From Desulfonatronovibrio magnus (lineage in GTDB: Bacteria > Desulfobacterota > Desulfovibrionia > Desulfovibrionales > Desulfonatronovibrionaceae), in contig NZ_JYNP01000055.1 of the NCBI RefSeq assembly GCF_000934755.1, positions 1 through 37,102 on the forward strand: DNA of 37,102 bases. Reading direction: 5' to 3'. How positions within the stretch are numbered: position 1 is the stretch's first letter; each line of letters starts with the position of its first letter. The position numbers were made by a program, and so were the translations under genes. A model generated the notes under the pieces. It did not search any database and was not told the DNA's origin. It saw only the letters and a list, made by a program, of their open reading frames with translations. Below, piece by piece: positions 1 to 8,264 of the stretch.

Positions 1-623
1 AACCCATAATGCCTGAAAGTGCAGAGTCTTTGCCTCGGATGCCTGGTGTGAATACCAGCCTTGGCCTGTCTAAGGCTTCAGGTAATCAGGCTCTGTATAC
101 CGGAATGCTTGGCAAATTTCAGAACAAGTATCTGGATTCCATCCAGCAGATAGAACGTATGCTGCAGGAAAATCAGCTTCAGGAGGCTTTACGTCTGGCC
201 CACACCCTAAAAGGTACAGCTGGCAATCTGGGTATGCAGGAGCTTTACAAGGCTGCAGCGGCTTTGGAACAAGGCATTAAAGGCCAGGCCCGGGACCTGA
301 ATCAGTTGTTTGCCACAGCCAGGTCCAGCATGAATACAGTACAGGAGTCTTTGCAGAAAATCCTGGCCTCTCCCCCCCACCATCAGCAAACTGTAGAACC
401 GGGCACAGTAGACATTAAACAGGCTGCAGCCCTGGTCCAGGAGGCATCCATGCTGCTGGACGAAAACATCAGTCAGGCCATGGAAAAACTGCAGGAGCTA
501 TTGCAGATGCCGGTGTCTTCTGATTTGCAGACCAGACTGCAGGAGGCTTACAGACTCGTGGAAGAATTTGAAACTGACGAGGCCCGCAAAGAGCTGGAAG
601 AAATTGCCGCTGACCTTAATTGA
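1..623 (+). CDS. C-terminal Hpt domain of a probable hybrid sensor kinase (5' end outside the window)
   Basis: An Hpt (histidine phosphotransfer) domain is seen: counting from the ATG at base 9, the motif AHTLKGTAGNLG places the phospho-accepting His at residue 65, within a helical, Leu/Gln/Glu-rich protein. The same frame is open upstream of base 9 to the window edge (codons for Pro-Ile precede the ATG). The stretch LPRMPGVNTSLGLSKASGN before the His is the linker commonly found before Hpt domains at the end of hybrid histidine kinases. I therefore infer that this is the 3' part of a longer gene and that the ATG at 9 is internal. The roughly 90 residues after the Hpt helices have no recognised domain. 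Role: final relay in a multistep phosphorelay in the cytoplasm. A free-standing Hpt protein starting at base 9 is the alternative. Confidence 0.75.
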   Translation, partial: PIMPESAESLPRMPGVNTSLGLSKASGNQALYTGMLGKFQNKYLDSIQQIERMLQENQLQEALRLAHTLKGTAGNLGMQELYKAAAALEQGIKGQARDLNQLFATARSSMNTVQESLQKILASPPHHQQTVEPGTVDIKQAAALVQEASMLLDENISQAMEKLQELLQMPVSSDLQTRLQEAYRLVEEFETDEARKELEEIAADLN

Positions 624-732
624 GCAGTGCGCAGCTGATGGTATAACAGAACAGTTCTTGGGGCTGGCAGCCATTTTGAGTCAGACCTCAGCACGTTTAC
701 CCTGTAGCTACATTTGAAAGCTCTAATGTCAA

Positions 733-1179
733 TTACTGTATTGTAGGATTGTGAGGCACAACTGTAACTCCTTTTCTTGGAAGCTTGGCTGCCCTGAATC
801 TTACAAACGAAGTGTTGGGATCTTCTCCCATGCTCTGGATAATAATGACCATTCCTATTTGGAGCTTAGCATAATAGAAGAAGCTTGAAGGCTTTCCTCC
901 AAGAAAAAAAGGGCCGTGGTAAAAGTCGAACTCTTTATTGTAGGTAATCAACATATTGGTAATTTTAGCATCCGGCCTTACAAACTGCTTGCCGACCTCT
1001 TTAAGGACCTGCTTCATCAGTTTATCTTTTACTAACTTTCCTGCTGACATAAAACTTCTGTCATCAGGAAAGTGGTCGAGAAAGTATTTTCCCACCTCAA
1101 CGATGTCCACTGCATTTTGAAGCAGGTCGCTTAATTCTTCGATTTTTCTAAAGTAATCTGGTTTTGCTTTCATGTTCAT
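733..1179 (-). CDS. hypothetical protein, 148 aa
   Basis: I do not recognise this protein. It is a small soluble protein with no signal peptide or membrane segment. It has a charged helical N-terminal half (KIEELSDLLQNAVDIVEVG) and a C-terminal half rich in beta-type residues (FFYYAKLQIGMVIIIQSMG). It begins 21 bp after the stop of the AAA-ATPase-like gene on the same strand, so the two may be co-transcribed. AAGGATT lies just before the ATG at 1179. A second in-frame ATG at 1173 has better spacing and may be the true start. It is convergent with the Hpt gene; the 109-bp gap between them shows nothing notable. Confidence 0.55.
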   Translation of the reverse strand: MNMKAKPDYFRKIEELSDLLQNAVDIVEVGKYFLDHFPDDRSFMSAGKLVKDKLMKQVLKEVGKQFVRPDAKITNMLITYNKEFDFYHGPFFLGGKPSSFFYYAKLQIGMVIIIQSMGEDPNTSFVRFRAAKLPRKGVTVVPHNPTIQ

Positions 1180-1200
1180 AATCCTTGTAATAGTTTACCA

Positions 1201-2991
1201 TCAAGGCCCGGAATAGACCTCTTCCCACCATATCCTCTCAAATCCAAGGCTGACCACAGCATAACCGCGCAGTCGCAGGTGGTCGTGCTTCCTGCTTAAG
1301 CTCTCCATGTTCCTGCGCACCTGTTCCCTGGCCTCGGCCATGGCCTGTTGCATGAGCTTCATGGACTCAAGCTTTTCTCTGTCCATGGTTCTAACTTCTT
1401 CTCCGCCTGTTCCAGCGTCCTTGAGGCTGACGAACTTGAACTCCACAAGTATGTCCAGAATTTTGTATTGCCGTGCGTCAGGGCGGATAATCATGGTCAG
1501 GTCCGTCCGGCCTCGTTCAATCTCTAATTCTGAATCCATGACGTATAGATTGTCGTTGTAGAGCAGGGTGAGAAAAGCGGTTTTTACAGTCAGTTCATTG
1601 GCCCAGCGGTAGTCTGCAGTGTGAAAAACCTTGAAATACTTCTGCTCTATGAACCGACAGATGGGATCCATATCGCCTGTCTGATAAAGTTTTTCAGCAG
1701 CCCATTTTCCTTCATCTCTGCGTATGGGGTCAGGCAGAAGCATTTCAGCGATCTGCTCCACATAAAGCTTTCGTATTACAAGATTTGGCACCCGCAGGAT
1801 CAGCTTGCCCAGATCTGTCCTGCCCTGTAATGAAAGCACTCCGAAATAGTAGAGCAGCGAAACCATGAAGCTATTGTCCTTGCTCTGATCCCTGAGCATA
1901 TCCCGCATGCCGAACCTGCTGACAATATCATCAACTTCTACTACATAGCCATCCGTAGTCAGGTCCAGCAGCAGCTGACCACCACCTGGAATTTGAGAAA
2001 TATATTCCAGCTTGCTGCGGTCAGTGGCCATATTATCATCCAGCATATTGCGGGGATAGGTACATTCCTGTTCCAGGGTATCAAGAAAAAAAAGTGCCAG
2101 TGTGGGATTGATGACCATGTTTCTGGCATCAGGGCTGAACAGGTAGCCATCATACCAGATTTTAATCATGGATGCTGCACCAAGGCCTGCACTTTCATCA
2201 AAGCCGCAATCTTCTGCAACTGCTTCAACTGCCTTCTGTGTTTCTAATAATGTAAAACCGCAAAGATCATTATGCTGCTGGTTCAGGTAAATATTTCTGG
2301 CAATATTAAATCCGCTGGTGATATCACTCATAACCACCGGCGAGACTCCGGTAATAAAAATGCGGTCAATAAGCGACTGGCTGGTGGCTGACTTGACAGC
2401 CTTAAACAGTGTTCGCAAAGGCCCTTCCTCAAAGACCAATGCCTCATAGCGGCGCTTGTTGTCCATGGCTGCCCCCATCATAACTTCATTGGCGAAATTA
2501 TCATATTCGTCAATGAGCAGGTAAAGAGGATGACCGCTCATGCGCAAAGAGTAAACCAGTGAATCTATGGAACTGAGAGCATCGTCGGGATTGATGTTTA
2601 CACTCTGAATATCAAATTCTTGATAATACTTCAAAAAACCTTCAATGCGAACATTGATGTGATTATGCAAAGCCCGCTTTATCTGCTGGACATTCCCTGT
2701 AGGGTCAACACATGAAAAATCCCACTGCAGAATAAAATATTTATTGCGATAAGGGGTAGGATTCTTTCCTATGGATAAATGTCCAAACATATCATCAAAA
2801 AGATGAGCTGAAGCCAGGTCATAATAGTTGAATAATGTTGAAAGGAGCAAAGTCTTGCCGAATCGTCTGGGGCGAATAAAAAGCTGGTATTTACCATGCT
2901 CCAGCAAGGGGATGCGGCTGGTGCGGTCAGCGTAAAAGTAGTCACTTAAAGTAATCTCTCGAAAATTGGATATACCATACGGAAACTTCAT
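1201..2991 (-). CDS. AAA-ATPase-like / PD-(D/E)XK nuclease superfamily protein
   Basis: The 596-aa protein has the signature of the AAA-ATPase-like family (PF09820) with a C-terminal PD-(D/E)XK nuclease-like domain (PF08011). The N-terminus carries a Walker A variant, RPRRFGKT (residues 40-47), preceded by the characteristic YADRTSRIPLL segment. Walker B is LLIDEYDN (about 158-165, Asp161-Glu162). The nuclease-like core shows GRTDLTM (Asp about 497) and VEFKF (Glu517-x-Lys519), both expected metal/catalytic residues. AGGG sits about 6 nt before the ATG. The family is large, often multi-copy and of unproven function; nuclease or defence roles are guesses. It is intact at normal length. A small unknown gene follows 21 bp downstream, and the upstream gap holds heptamer repeats. 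Confidence 0.9.
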   Translation of the reverse strand: MKFPYGISNFREITLSDYFYADRTSRIPLLEHGKYQLFIRPRRFGKTLLLSTLFNYYDLASAHLFDDMFGHLSIGKNPTPYRNKYFILQWDFSCVDPTGNVQQIKRALHNHINVRIEGFLKYYQEFDIQSVNINPDDALSSIDSLVYSLRMSGHPLYLLIDEYDNFANEVMMGAAMDNKRRYEALVFEEGPLRTLFKAVKSATSQSLIDRIFITGVSPVVMSDITSGFNIARNIYLNQQHNDLCGFTLLETQKAVEAVAEDCGFDESAGLGAASMIKIWYDGYLFSPDARNMVINPTLALFFLDTLEQECTYPRNMLDDNMATDRSKLEYISQIPGGGQLLLDLTTDGYVVEVDDIVSRFGMRDMLRDQSKDNSFMVSLLYYFGVLSLQGRTDLGKLILRVPNLVIRKLYVEQIAEMLLPDPIRRDEGKWAAEKLYQTGDMDPICRFIEQKYFKVFHTADYRWANELTVKTAFLTLLYNDNLYVMDSELEIERGRTDLTMIIRPDARQYKILDILVEFKFVSLKDAGTGGEEVRTMDREKLESMKLMQQAMAEAREQVRRNMESLSRKHDHLRLRGYAVVSLGFERIWWEEVYSGP

Positions 2992-3044
2992 AATCAGCCC
3001 TGGGTTGCCTGTTATCTCTTAATTGGGCTCCATTTTGATTTTAA

Positions 3045-3122
3045 TTCTTCAGCCTTCAGCCTTTTTAGCCTTCAACCTTCAACCTTCAACCTTCAGCCTT
3101 CAGCCTTCTAAGCCTTCAGCCT
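3045..3122. repeat. degenerate heptanucleotide tandem repeat (CCTTCAG)n
   Basis: About ten imperfect copies of CCTTCAG with variants CCTTCAA and interruptions (TTTTTAG, CTAAG). It lies between the stop of the membrane hydrolase gene and the start of the AAA-ATPase-like gene. The same unit recurs at 14365, 17913, 18751, 18988 and 27808. Confidence 0.85.
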
Positions 3123-3187
3123 GTATAACCACAACTTAACGATTCTTGTTGAATTTGGGTTGTGGGCACAGCCGGCATTAACAATTG

Positions 3188-4819
3188 CTATTTTATTTCA
3201 CTGAAATGTTCGCGCAAGAGCGACAAGGCATCATCATCCCAGCCTGGCGGCTCTGTTAATGCCACCCAGGCATCAAAATAATGTTCTGCAGCATATTCAT
3301 GGCCGTAGCCTGGTGGAGATTTTCCAGCTGCCATATCAGCAGCAAGCTGAAGCATGGTGATAATGGGGAACCAGCGCAGGTCCGAGGACACATCCGGGCC
3401 GCGAGGATCCCGCATCCATGCAGGTTCCTGATAGAATGAATCCGGAGAAAAAAAAGTGATGGGATCGCTGGCATACTGCAGAAACGCAATACGAAAGTCG
3501 CCCCAGGGGGCTTCACCCTGATCTAACCCCCCTGCCTGGTTGGCAAACCGAACCACAGAGTCATCCCGGAAGCTGGGCAGCCACTCCGGCGTGCCGGGCC
3601 GACGGCGTTGAGTTATATCTCTCCATGTGTCCATCCGGAAAGGCGGGCCAACCCAGAGAGCACCATTGAAAGGATCATCAATAATATCGTAGAAATCAAA
3701 GGAGCGATCCAGATTCATGGCACCCAGGCTCAATCCAAACAAATAGAGGGCAGGTCTTTCGTTCTCCGGCAAGTCACGCCAGCGGCCATAAACAGCCTCA
3801 AACAGGGCACGGGTACTCTCTACTCCATAGTTGCCGTCAGCCACCACCGATAATGGGCTTGGCAGATAGCTGTACTGAGCAGCAACACTGGCCACATCAC
3901 CCCGGTGCAGATACTCTAAAGTATCCACCCCTGCCGGATCAATCCAGCCAGTGCCAGTGGGAGCAATGAGTACCAGCAGGGAGCGATTGAAACCGCCAAT
4001 CCGCTCAAGCTCGGCCAGAGCCAGGTCGGCTCGCTCCTGTGGTGTTTCAGCAGCATTCAGACCAACGTAGACTCTCAAAGGATCTTTTGTCTGCTCTGTT
4101 GTAAACACTGCAATATCCTGTGCTGTAGGGCCACCCGCTAAATAACGACGGCCCTGTCGCCCCATGGTTTCCCAGGAAATCAGCGACTCCGGGCTGCCAG
4201 CGCGCAGGGCATCCTGAGGCTGGGACTGTTCGGGTTCAATCAGGGCATCAACCTGTTGATGAGAATAATCTGCGCTTCTCAAAAGTGATGAAAAAAGAAC
4301 TCCGTTCATCATGGCCCAGAAAAGATAGAACGACATGAGCAAACCAGTCACCACAGAGACCCTGTGGGGCACGACACGGCGTAAATGGTGCGAAAAGAAT
4401 TTTCTGATGGCTGTAAATAGCTTACCCAGTGCCAGCAAGCTTAGAAACACCAGCACTGCCACCAGACCAACCCACAGTGCCCGCACACCCGGGACTTCCT
4501 CCATGCCCATGAGAGCGCGTATATCATTCTGCCACTGACTGGCCTGCAGAAGAAAACTGATGGCCAGCAAAGCGCAAAGACTTGCAACAACAGCATGAAT
4601 GATGCGCTGAATGCGTTTTGATGGGCAAGGCAGCTCAAAATAGCGCCACAGCACACAACCAAGTACACCGGTTGCATACCCGGCAGCCATGGATAAGCCT
4701 GAAATGATACCCTGAACAGTATCCCCACGGGGCACCAGGCTTGGAGTCAGGGAGAGCGCAAAAAAAGAAGTGCCCACAAGCAGGCCGACGGTTGAAAAAT
4801 AATGTCCAATGCGAATCAT
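3188..4819 (-). CDS. membrane-anchored alpha/beta hydrolase (Abhydrolase_9 family)
   Basis: The 543-aa protein has an N-terminal membrane region with about five hydrophobic segments (roughly residues 8-28, 35-60, 75-95, 113-133, 155-180). A soluble alpha/beta-hydrolase domain follows, with nucleophile elbow GLSLG at 362-366 (Ser364). This matches the two-part architecture of the Abhydrolase_9_N/Abhydrolase_9 (DUF2319) family. Other family-like segments are RYLAGGPTAQDI and VYVGLNAAETPQERADLAL. The substrate is unknown; the catalytic domain is expected just outside or at the membrane. The ATG at 4819 has only a weak AAAGG upstream. The 190-bp gap upstream (4820-5009) shows no gene or repeat that I can support. 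Confidence 0.87.
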   Translation of the reverse strand: MIRIGHYFSTVGLLVGTSFFALSLTPSLVPRGDTVQGIISGLSMAAGYATGVLGCVLWRYFELPCPSKRIQRIIHAVVASLCALLAISFLLQASQWQNDIRALMGMEEVPGVRALWVGLVAVLVFLSLLALGKLFTAIRKFFSHHLRRVVPHRVSVVTGLLMSFYLFWAMMNGVLFSSLLRSADYSHQQVDALIEPEQSQPQDALRAGSPESLISWETMGRQGRRYLAGGPTAQDIAVFTTEQTKDPLRVYVGLNAAETPQERADLALAELERIGGFNRSLLVLIAPTGTGWIDPAGVDTLEYLHRGDVASVAAQYSYLPSPLSVVADGNYGVESTRALFEAVYGRWRDLPENERPALYLFGLSLGAMNLDRSFDFYDIIDDPFNGALWVGPPFRMDTWRDITQRRRPGTPEWLPSFRDDSVVRFANQAGGLDQGEAPWGDFRIAFLQYASDPITFFSPDSFYQEPAWMRDPRGPDVSSDLRWFPIITMLQLAADMAAGKSPPGYGHEYAAEHYFDAWVALTEPPGWDDDALSLLREHFSEIK

Positions 4820-5009
4820 GGCCAGACCTTTGTTTGAAAGCGGATCTAACGCAACAGAGAAACAAATTTAGTAAGTTGCTTGCCCTGCATGGTTTTGGGC
4901 AAGATCAGAACATCTGGACAGCCTGATAACAGATTTGATGGTATTGCAGCAAAATCCAGATCCTGTGTGGTTTAAATGCTTTAACGCAAATCTGCGGGAA
5001 GCTTCAGCC

Positions 5010-5345
5010 TCAGGGACTGGTCATCACTTTTATTGCTTTTAGACTCTCTCTTGTCTCAGGCGATAAATTTTCAATGTGCTCATCTTTCAGTATACCGTGA
5101 AACTGAAGATGTGTCAGCTTCATCAAAAAGCTTGACCGCTTAAAATCATTGAAGCAATCTCCAACAATCCGGTCTGATTTTTCAATGTGCCGGTACAGGG
5201 CAATGTATTTATCATACTCAGAACCCTCACCCTGTCTGAGGATGTCCATGGATTTACTGTTGATCCGGGTGCACAGGGAGCAAAGTAAATCATTTTTTAT
5301 TTTACGTATGTACTTCCAGTCTCTCTCTGGTGGCAAAAAAGCCAT
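5010..5345 (-). CDS. hypothetical protein, 111 aa
   Basis: I do not recognise a family. It is a charged, helical, soluble protein (start MAFLPPERDWKYIRKIKND) with two cysteines close together (LLCSLCTRIN) and an acidic C-terminus. The start is well supported: AAGGAG is 7 nt before the ATG. A foldback element with its target duplication (5359-5555) sits immediately upstream of that ribosome-binding site, so the native promoter may have been displaced or the element may now supply one. Confidence 0.6.
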   Translation of the reverse strand: MAFLPPERDWKYIRKIKNDLLCSLCTRINSKSMDILRQGEGSEYDKYIALYRHIEKSDRIVGDCFNDFKRSSFLMKLTHLQFHGILKDEHIENLSPETRESLKAIKVMTSP

Positions 5346-5366
5346 TTCTTCACTCCTTATTCTGAT

Positions 5367-5547
5367 GTATCTGTTTAGCGCTTTTAAGGAAAGCAGGGGA
5401 CAGGCACTCCGGGACCCACTTGAGCATCAATTTGTGCTCAAAGTGACTCATTTTTGGCACAAGTGGGTCCCGGAAGAGCCAGTCCCCCTCCGGGCTGTAT
5501 CCCTCCGGGCAGGAAGCCGTGCCACATCCAAAGCGTTAAACAGATAC
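5367..5547. mobile_element. MITE-like foldback element, copy 1, with 8-bp target duplication
   Basis: A 181-bp element. The left end GTATCTGTTTAGCGCTTT (5367-5384) and right end AAAGCGTTAAACAGATAC (5530-5547) are inverted repeats, 17 of 18 matching. A perfect 8-bp direct repeat ATTCTGAT flanks it (5359-5366 and 5548-5555). Inside, CCGGGACCCACTTG (5409-5422) pairs perfectly with 5460-5473, and GAGCA/TGCTC forms an inner hairpin, so the whole unit can fold back. It has no open frame of its own. A 31-bp block at 5487-5517 (two CCTCCGGGC repeats) is missing from copy 2 at 12009. The 8-bp duplication fits IS66-type transposition in trans (inference). Confidence 0.85.
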
Positions 5548-5555
5548 ATTCTGAT

Positions 5556-5858
5556 TGAATGATTTATCTGAAAAAAGCTGCGCAGCAAGAAATTCAGCCA
5601 AAAATATCTTCATAAACCGCAAATGTTTACCACTATCCAAATTTCGTGGGCCTGAGCACAAAAAAGGGCTACATGTGGCTGGAGAGAACTCTCCAGCTTA
5701 AAAAAAATCACCTGCCCAGAGCATTGTTTTGCAAATTTCAATCATAAATTGAAATATGCATGCATTTTTCAAACAGATAATTCGATATTCTATTCCTGAG
5801 AGCAAGGTTTGCACCATTTGGCTCGTCATGTTTTATGCGCCTGCAGCCTCAATAACGC
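5556..5858. other. intergenic region with one perfect hairpin
   Basis: No gene is seen. GCTGGAGAG (5678-5686) is followed two bases later by its exact complement CTCTCCAGC (5689-5697). The hairpin is followed by an A-run on the + strand, so it is not a canonical terminator for either strand. The remainder is AT-rich sequence without recognisable features. Confidence 0.5.
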
Positions 5859-6554
5859 TTAATTCATGCCGCAACATTTTTTAAATTTTTTTTCGCTGCC
5901 GCATGGGCATGGTTCATTTCTTCCGATTTTGCGGGCTGACCGCTTTATTGTTCCGCGCTGTTCCTGTTGGAGACGTGAAGCATTTGATTTTCTTTGCTGA
6001 TCAAAATAATCATAAATCTTGGGAACACCTACAGCCAGAGTGGTCAGTATTTCTTTTCGCTCGTCTGAAGGGATAGGGCCTGGCCATAGCTTGGAATCAG
6101 GGTTTTGTTCGTTAGCAAGCAGCAAAATTGGAATCAAGGCATATGATTGGTCATCGTCTTCAATATACGCATGCCAGCCATCTCCTCACAGATTAATGCC
6201 AAACAGAAAGCCGGAAGCCCAGTCATTGCCAATGTATCCTTCCTCATGTTCAAGCATGAAAGGAATGAAAACATCGTTATTATCAAGCTGACTTATAATG
6301 GAATTCCAGTGCCTGAGAATCAGTCCCGCATACTTTTGGGCCTGCTCAGCTGTTTCAAATTCACGTTCCTCTCCCCAGATATAGTGCAAAAAATCACCGG
6401 GCATGACCAGCTCCGGTGAACAGACAATCGCTGCCAGAAAACCATCCATCATTTCAATGTTCATGGACTCTGGACCTTCACCAAGAAAACCTGCCAGTTC
6501 TTCCAGCTCATGATCCGAAAGCTGCTCATGACCAGATTGAAGTAATTCGCTCAT
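5859..6554 (-). pseudogene. YecA/UPF0149 family protein with C-terminal SEC-C zinc motif, broken by an in-frame TGA
   Basis: Two open frames lie in the same reading frame and are separated by one TGA (complement of 6186-6188). The upstream part (from ATG 6554, SD AAGGTGG) encodes the UPF0149/YecA domain: LSDHELEELAGFLGEGPESM, MDGFLAAIVCSPELVMPG, EGYIGNDWASGFLFGINL. After the TGA the frame continues as [20 protein letters not shown] and ends in a SEC-C motif, [18 protein letters not shown]. Homologues usually have Arg at the stop position (pattern L-R-x-x-G-W), so a CGA-to-TGA transition is the simplest explanation. The family is thought to bind zinc and associate with ribosomes or SecA-like partners. 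Without the TGA the length (about 231 residues) is normal. Sequencing error or readthrough are the alternatives. Confidence 0.8.
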
Positions 6555-6742
6555 TATAACCACCTTCTTAGGTCTTTTTTACCTTGAATTTTCCTCTCCA
6601 AACTCACGAAGATTTTTAGTATCATTTCATTAGATTGCCATATTCACTCTGAAAAAAATTATACCCAATTCTCAAGTCACGTAAAGAACGCAGTGTCTCA
6701 TGACCATTTTCAGCCATTTTGCAAAATTCTGCTTTTCTTTTC

Positions 6743-7810
6743 AACTTACAAGTAACTAGAATCGTTTTGCTAATAAATTCAGATGGTTACAATTTTCACA
6801 TTTTTATGATTTTTGCTTATGATTCATGTACATTTGCCAGCAAAGTTCCGTCAAAGATGGGAACTTTGAGCCTGGCACAGCTTCCTGCCCGGAGGCTTAC
6901 AGCCCGGAGGGGGACTGTCCCTCGCTGTGTAAATTTTGTCATTAAAGCCAATTTCTTCCAGGGACCAATGCAGCATCAAACTTTTTTATAGTACCTCGCG
7001 GGGACTGTCCCAATTTCCAGAAAAGTGACAGACTCGTAAAGTTACTCACACGTTCGGTCCCGGTCCGCCCGGGTGAGGAGCTTCTAAGTAACCAGAACCA
7101 AATTAGCAATAAATTCAGAGCATTATGTCTTTACCATACAGATTGCTCCGGTCTCTCAGGCTCCCTCGTGGGTGACAGGTTTTCAGCAACCACATCCCAG
7201 ACACTTCAGATGTCATTGCGAGCGAGTTTTCGAGCGCGGCAATCCCTAACGCGTAAAGGCTGATTTTTTAGTTACTCACAAGTTCGGTCCCGGTCCCCCC
7301 CAGGTGAGGAGCTTACAAGTAACTTCAAAAAAACTGGACCCCGGATCAAGTCCGGGGTGACGGTTAAAGCAAGCTATTACTCTTTATCGTCATTCCGGCG
7401 AAAGCCGGAATCCAGGCTTTTCCTTGTTCTCAAGCTCCAGCCTGGGAATGAGGGGTAATATTTTTACTTATGATTGATTCTCAATCACCAGAAAAATTCC
7501 GTCAAAGATGGAAACTTTGCGCTTAGCACAGCTTCCTGCCCGGAGGCTTACAGCCCGGAGGGGGACTGTCCCTCGCTGTGTAAATTTTTCCATTGAAGCA
7601 AATTTCCTCCAGGAACCAATGCAGCATCAGTCTTGTTTGTAGCACCTCGCGGGGACTGTCCCAATTTCCAGATATGGGACTGTTCTTCAAGGTGGAGGCG
7701 GCTTCCAGCCGCCTGGAATTAAATAGCCTGCAGGATGCAGGCTCCACTATAAAGACAGTTACTCACAAGTTCGGTCCCGGGGACCCTGTGAGGAGCTTCT
7801 ATGTAAGTAC
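6743..7810. repeat. intergenic repeat mosaic, array 1 (modules A-B-D-A-C with palindromic spacers)
   Basis: Reading left to right: module A (about 6743-7040), palindromic spacer P (7041-7092), module B (7093-7270), P (7271-7323), module D (7324-7460), module A (7461-7690), module C (7691-7757), P (7758-7810). All are inverted relative to the other six arrays. P runs from GTTACTCAC to a terminal AGTAAC-like arm with a CCCGGG-type core. Module A holds two GGGACTGTCCC palindromes and the 31-bp block (6880-6910 and 7531-7561). Module D has two REP-like hairpins: CCCCGGA/TCCGGGG (7339-7357) and ATTCCGGC/GCCGGAAT (7392-7411). Open frames inside (for example 7523-7747) only reflect the repeat sequence. 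Confidence 0.85.
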
Positions 7811-8118
<308 letters not shown>

Positions 8119-8164
8119 TTAACTCAGCGGGCAAATATGTAATAAGCCCTTGCGATAAGATCAC

Positions 8165-8193
8165 AAATTATCTAAATCCCTGATTGCCGTCAA
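8165..8193 (-). promoter_or_regulatory. predicted sigma-70 promoter for tRNA-Ser
   Basis: On the minus strand, TTGACG (complement of 8188-8193) is followed after 17 bp by TAATTT (8165-8170); GATAAT overlaps it at 15-bp spacing. It lies about 45 bp upstream of the tRNA 5' end, back to back with the alaC promoter. Confidence 0.5.
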
Positions 8194-8202
8194 CCATATT
8201 AT

Positions 8203-8232
8203 TTGACATTTGTCCAAAATAAAAACTATTAT
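8203..8232 (+). promoter_or_regulatory. predicted sigma-70 promoter for the alaC-hom operon
   Basis: A perfect TTGACA (8203-8208) is followed after 18 bp by TATTAT (8227-8232). Transcription from about 8239 would give a leader of roughly 108 nt before the alaC start codon. Confidence 0.6.
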
Positions 8233-8264
8233 CATAAACAGGTTGCTGCATTTGCCAGGGAATC

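Noticed and set aside
5149-5562. 137-aa frame on the + strand across the foldback element
   Set aside because: It runs antisense through the 111-aa gene and through the inverted repeats of the element; no family likeness and no ribosome-binding site.
5678-5697. Perfect hairpin as an intrinsic terminator
   Set aside because: It is followed by A residues on the + strand, and on the minus strand the T-run precedes rather than follows the stem.
6186-6188. TGA in the YecA gene as a selenocysteine codon
   Set aside because: The position is normally Arg, no selenoprotein is known in this family, and no clear stem-loop follows at the expected distance.
7041-7092. Palindromic spacer P as an integron attC site
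   Set aside because: attC needs the order RYYYAAC ... GTTRRRY; P has GTTACT ... AGTAAC, the reverse order, and the modules between copies carry no genes. No integrase is in the window.
7523-7747. Open frames inside repeat modules (also 6719-6991, 29504-29878, 34153-34428)
   Set aside because: They recur wherever module A or B occurs, differ in length with small indels, and lack ribosome-binding sites.
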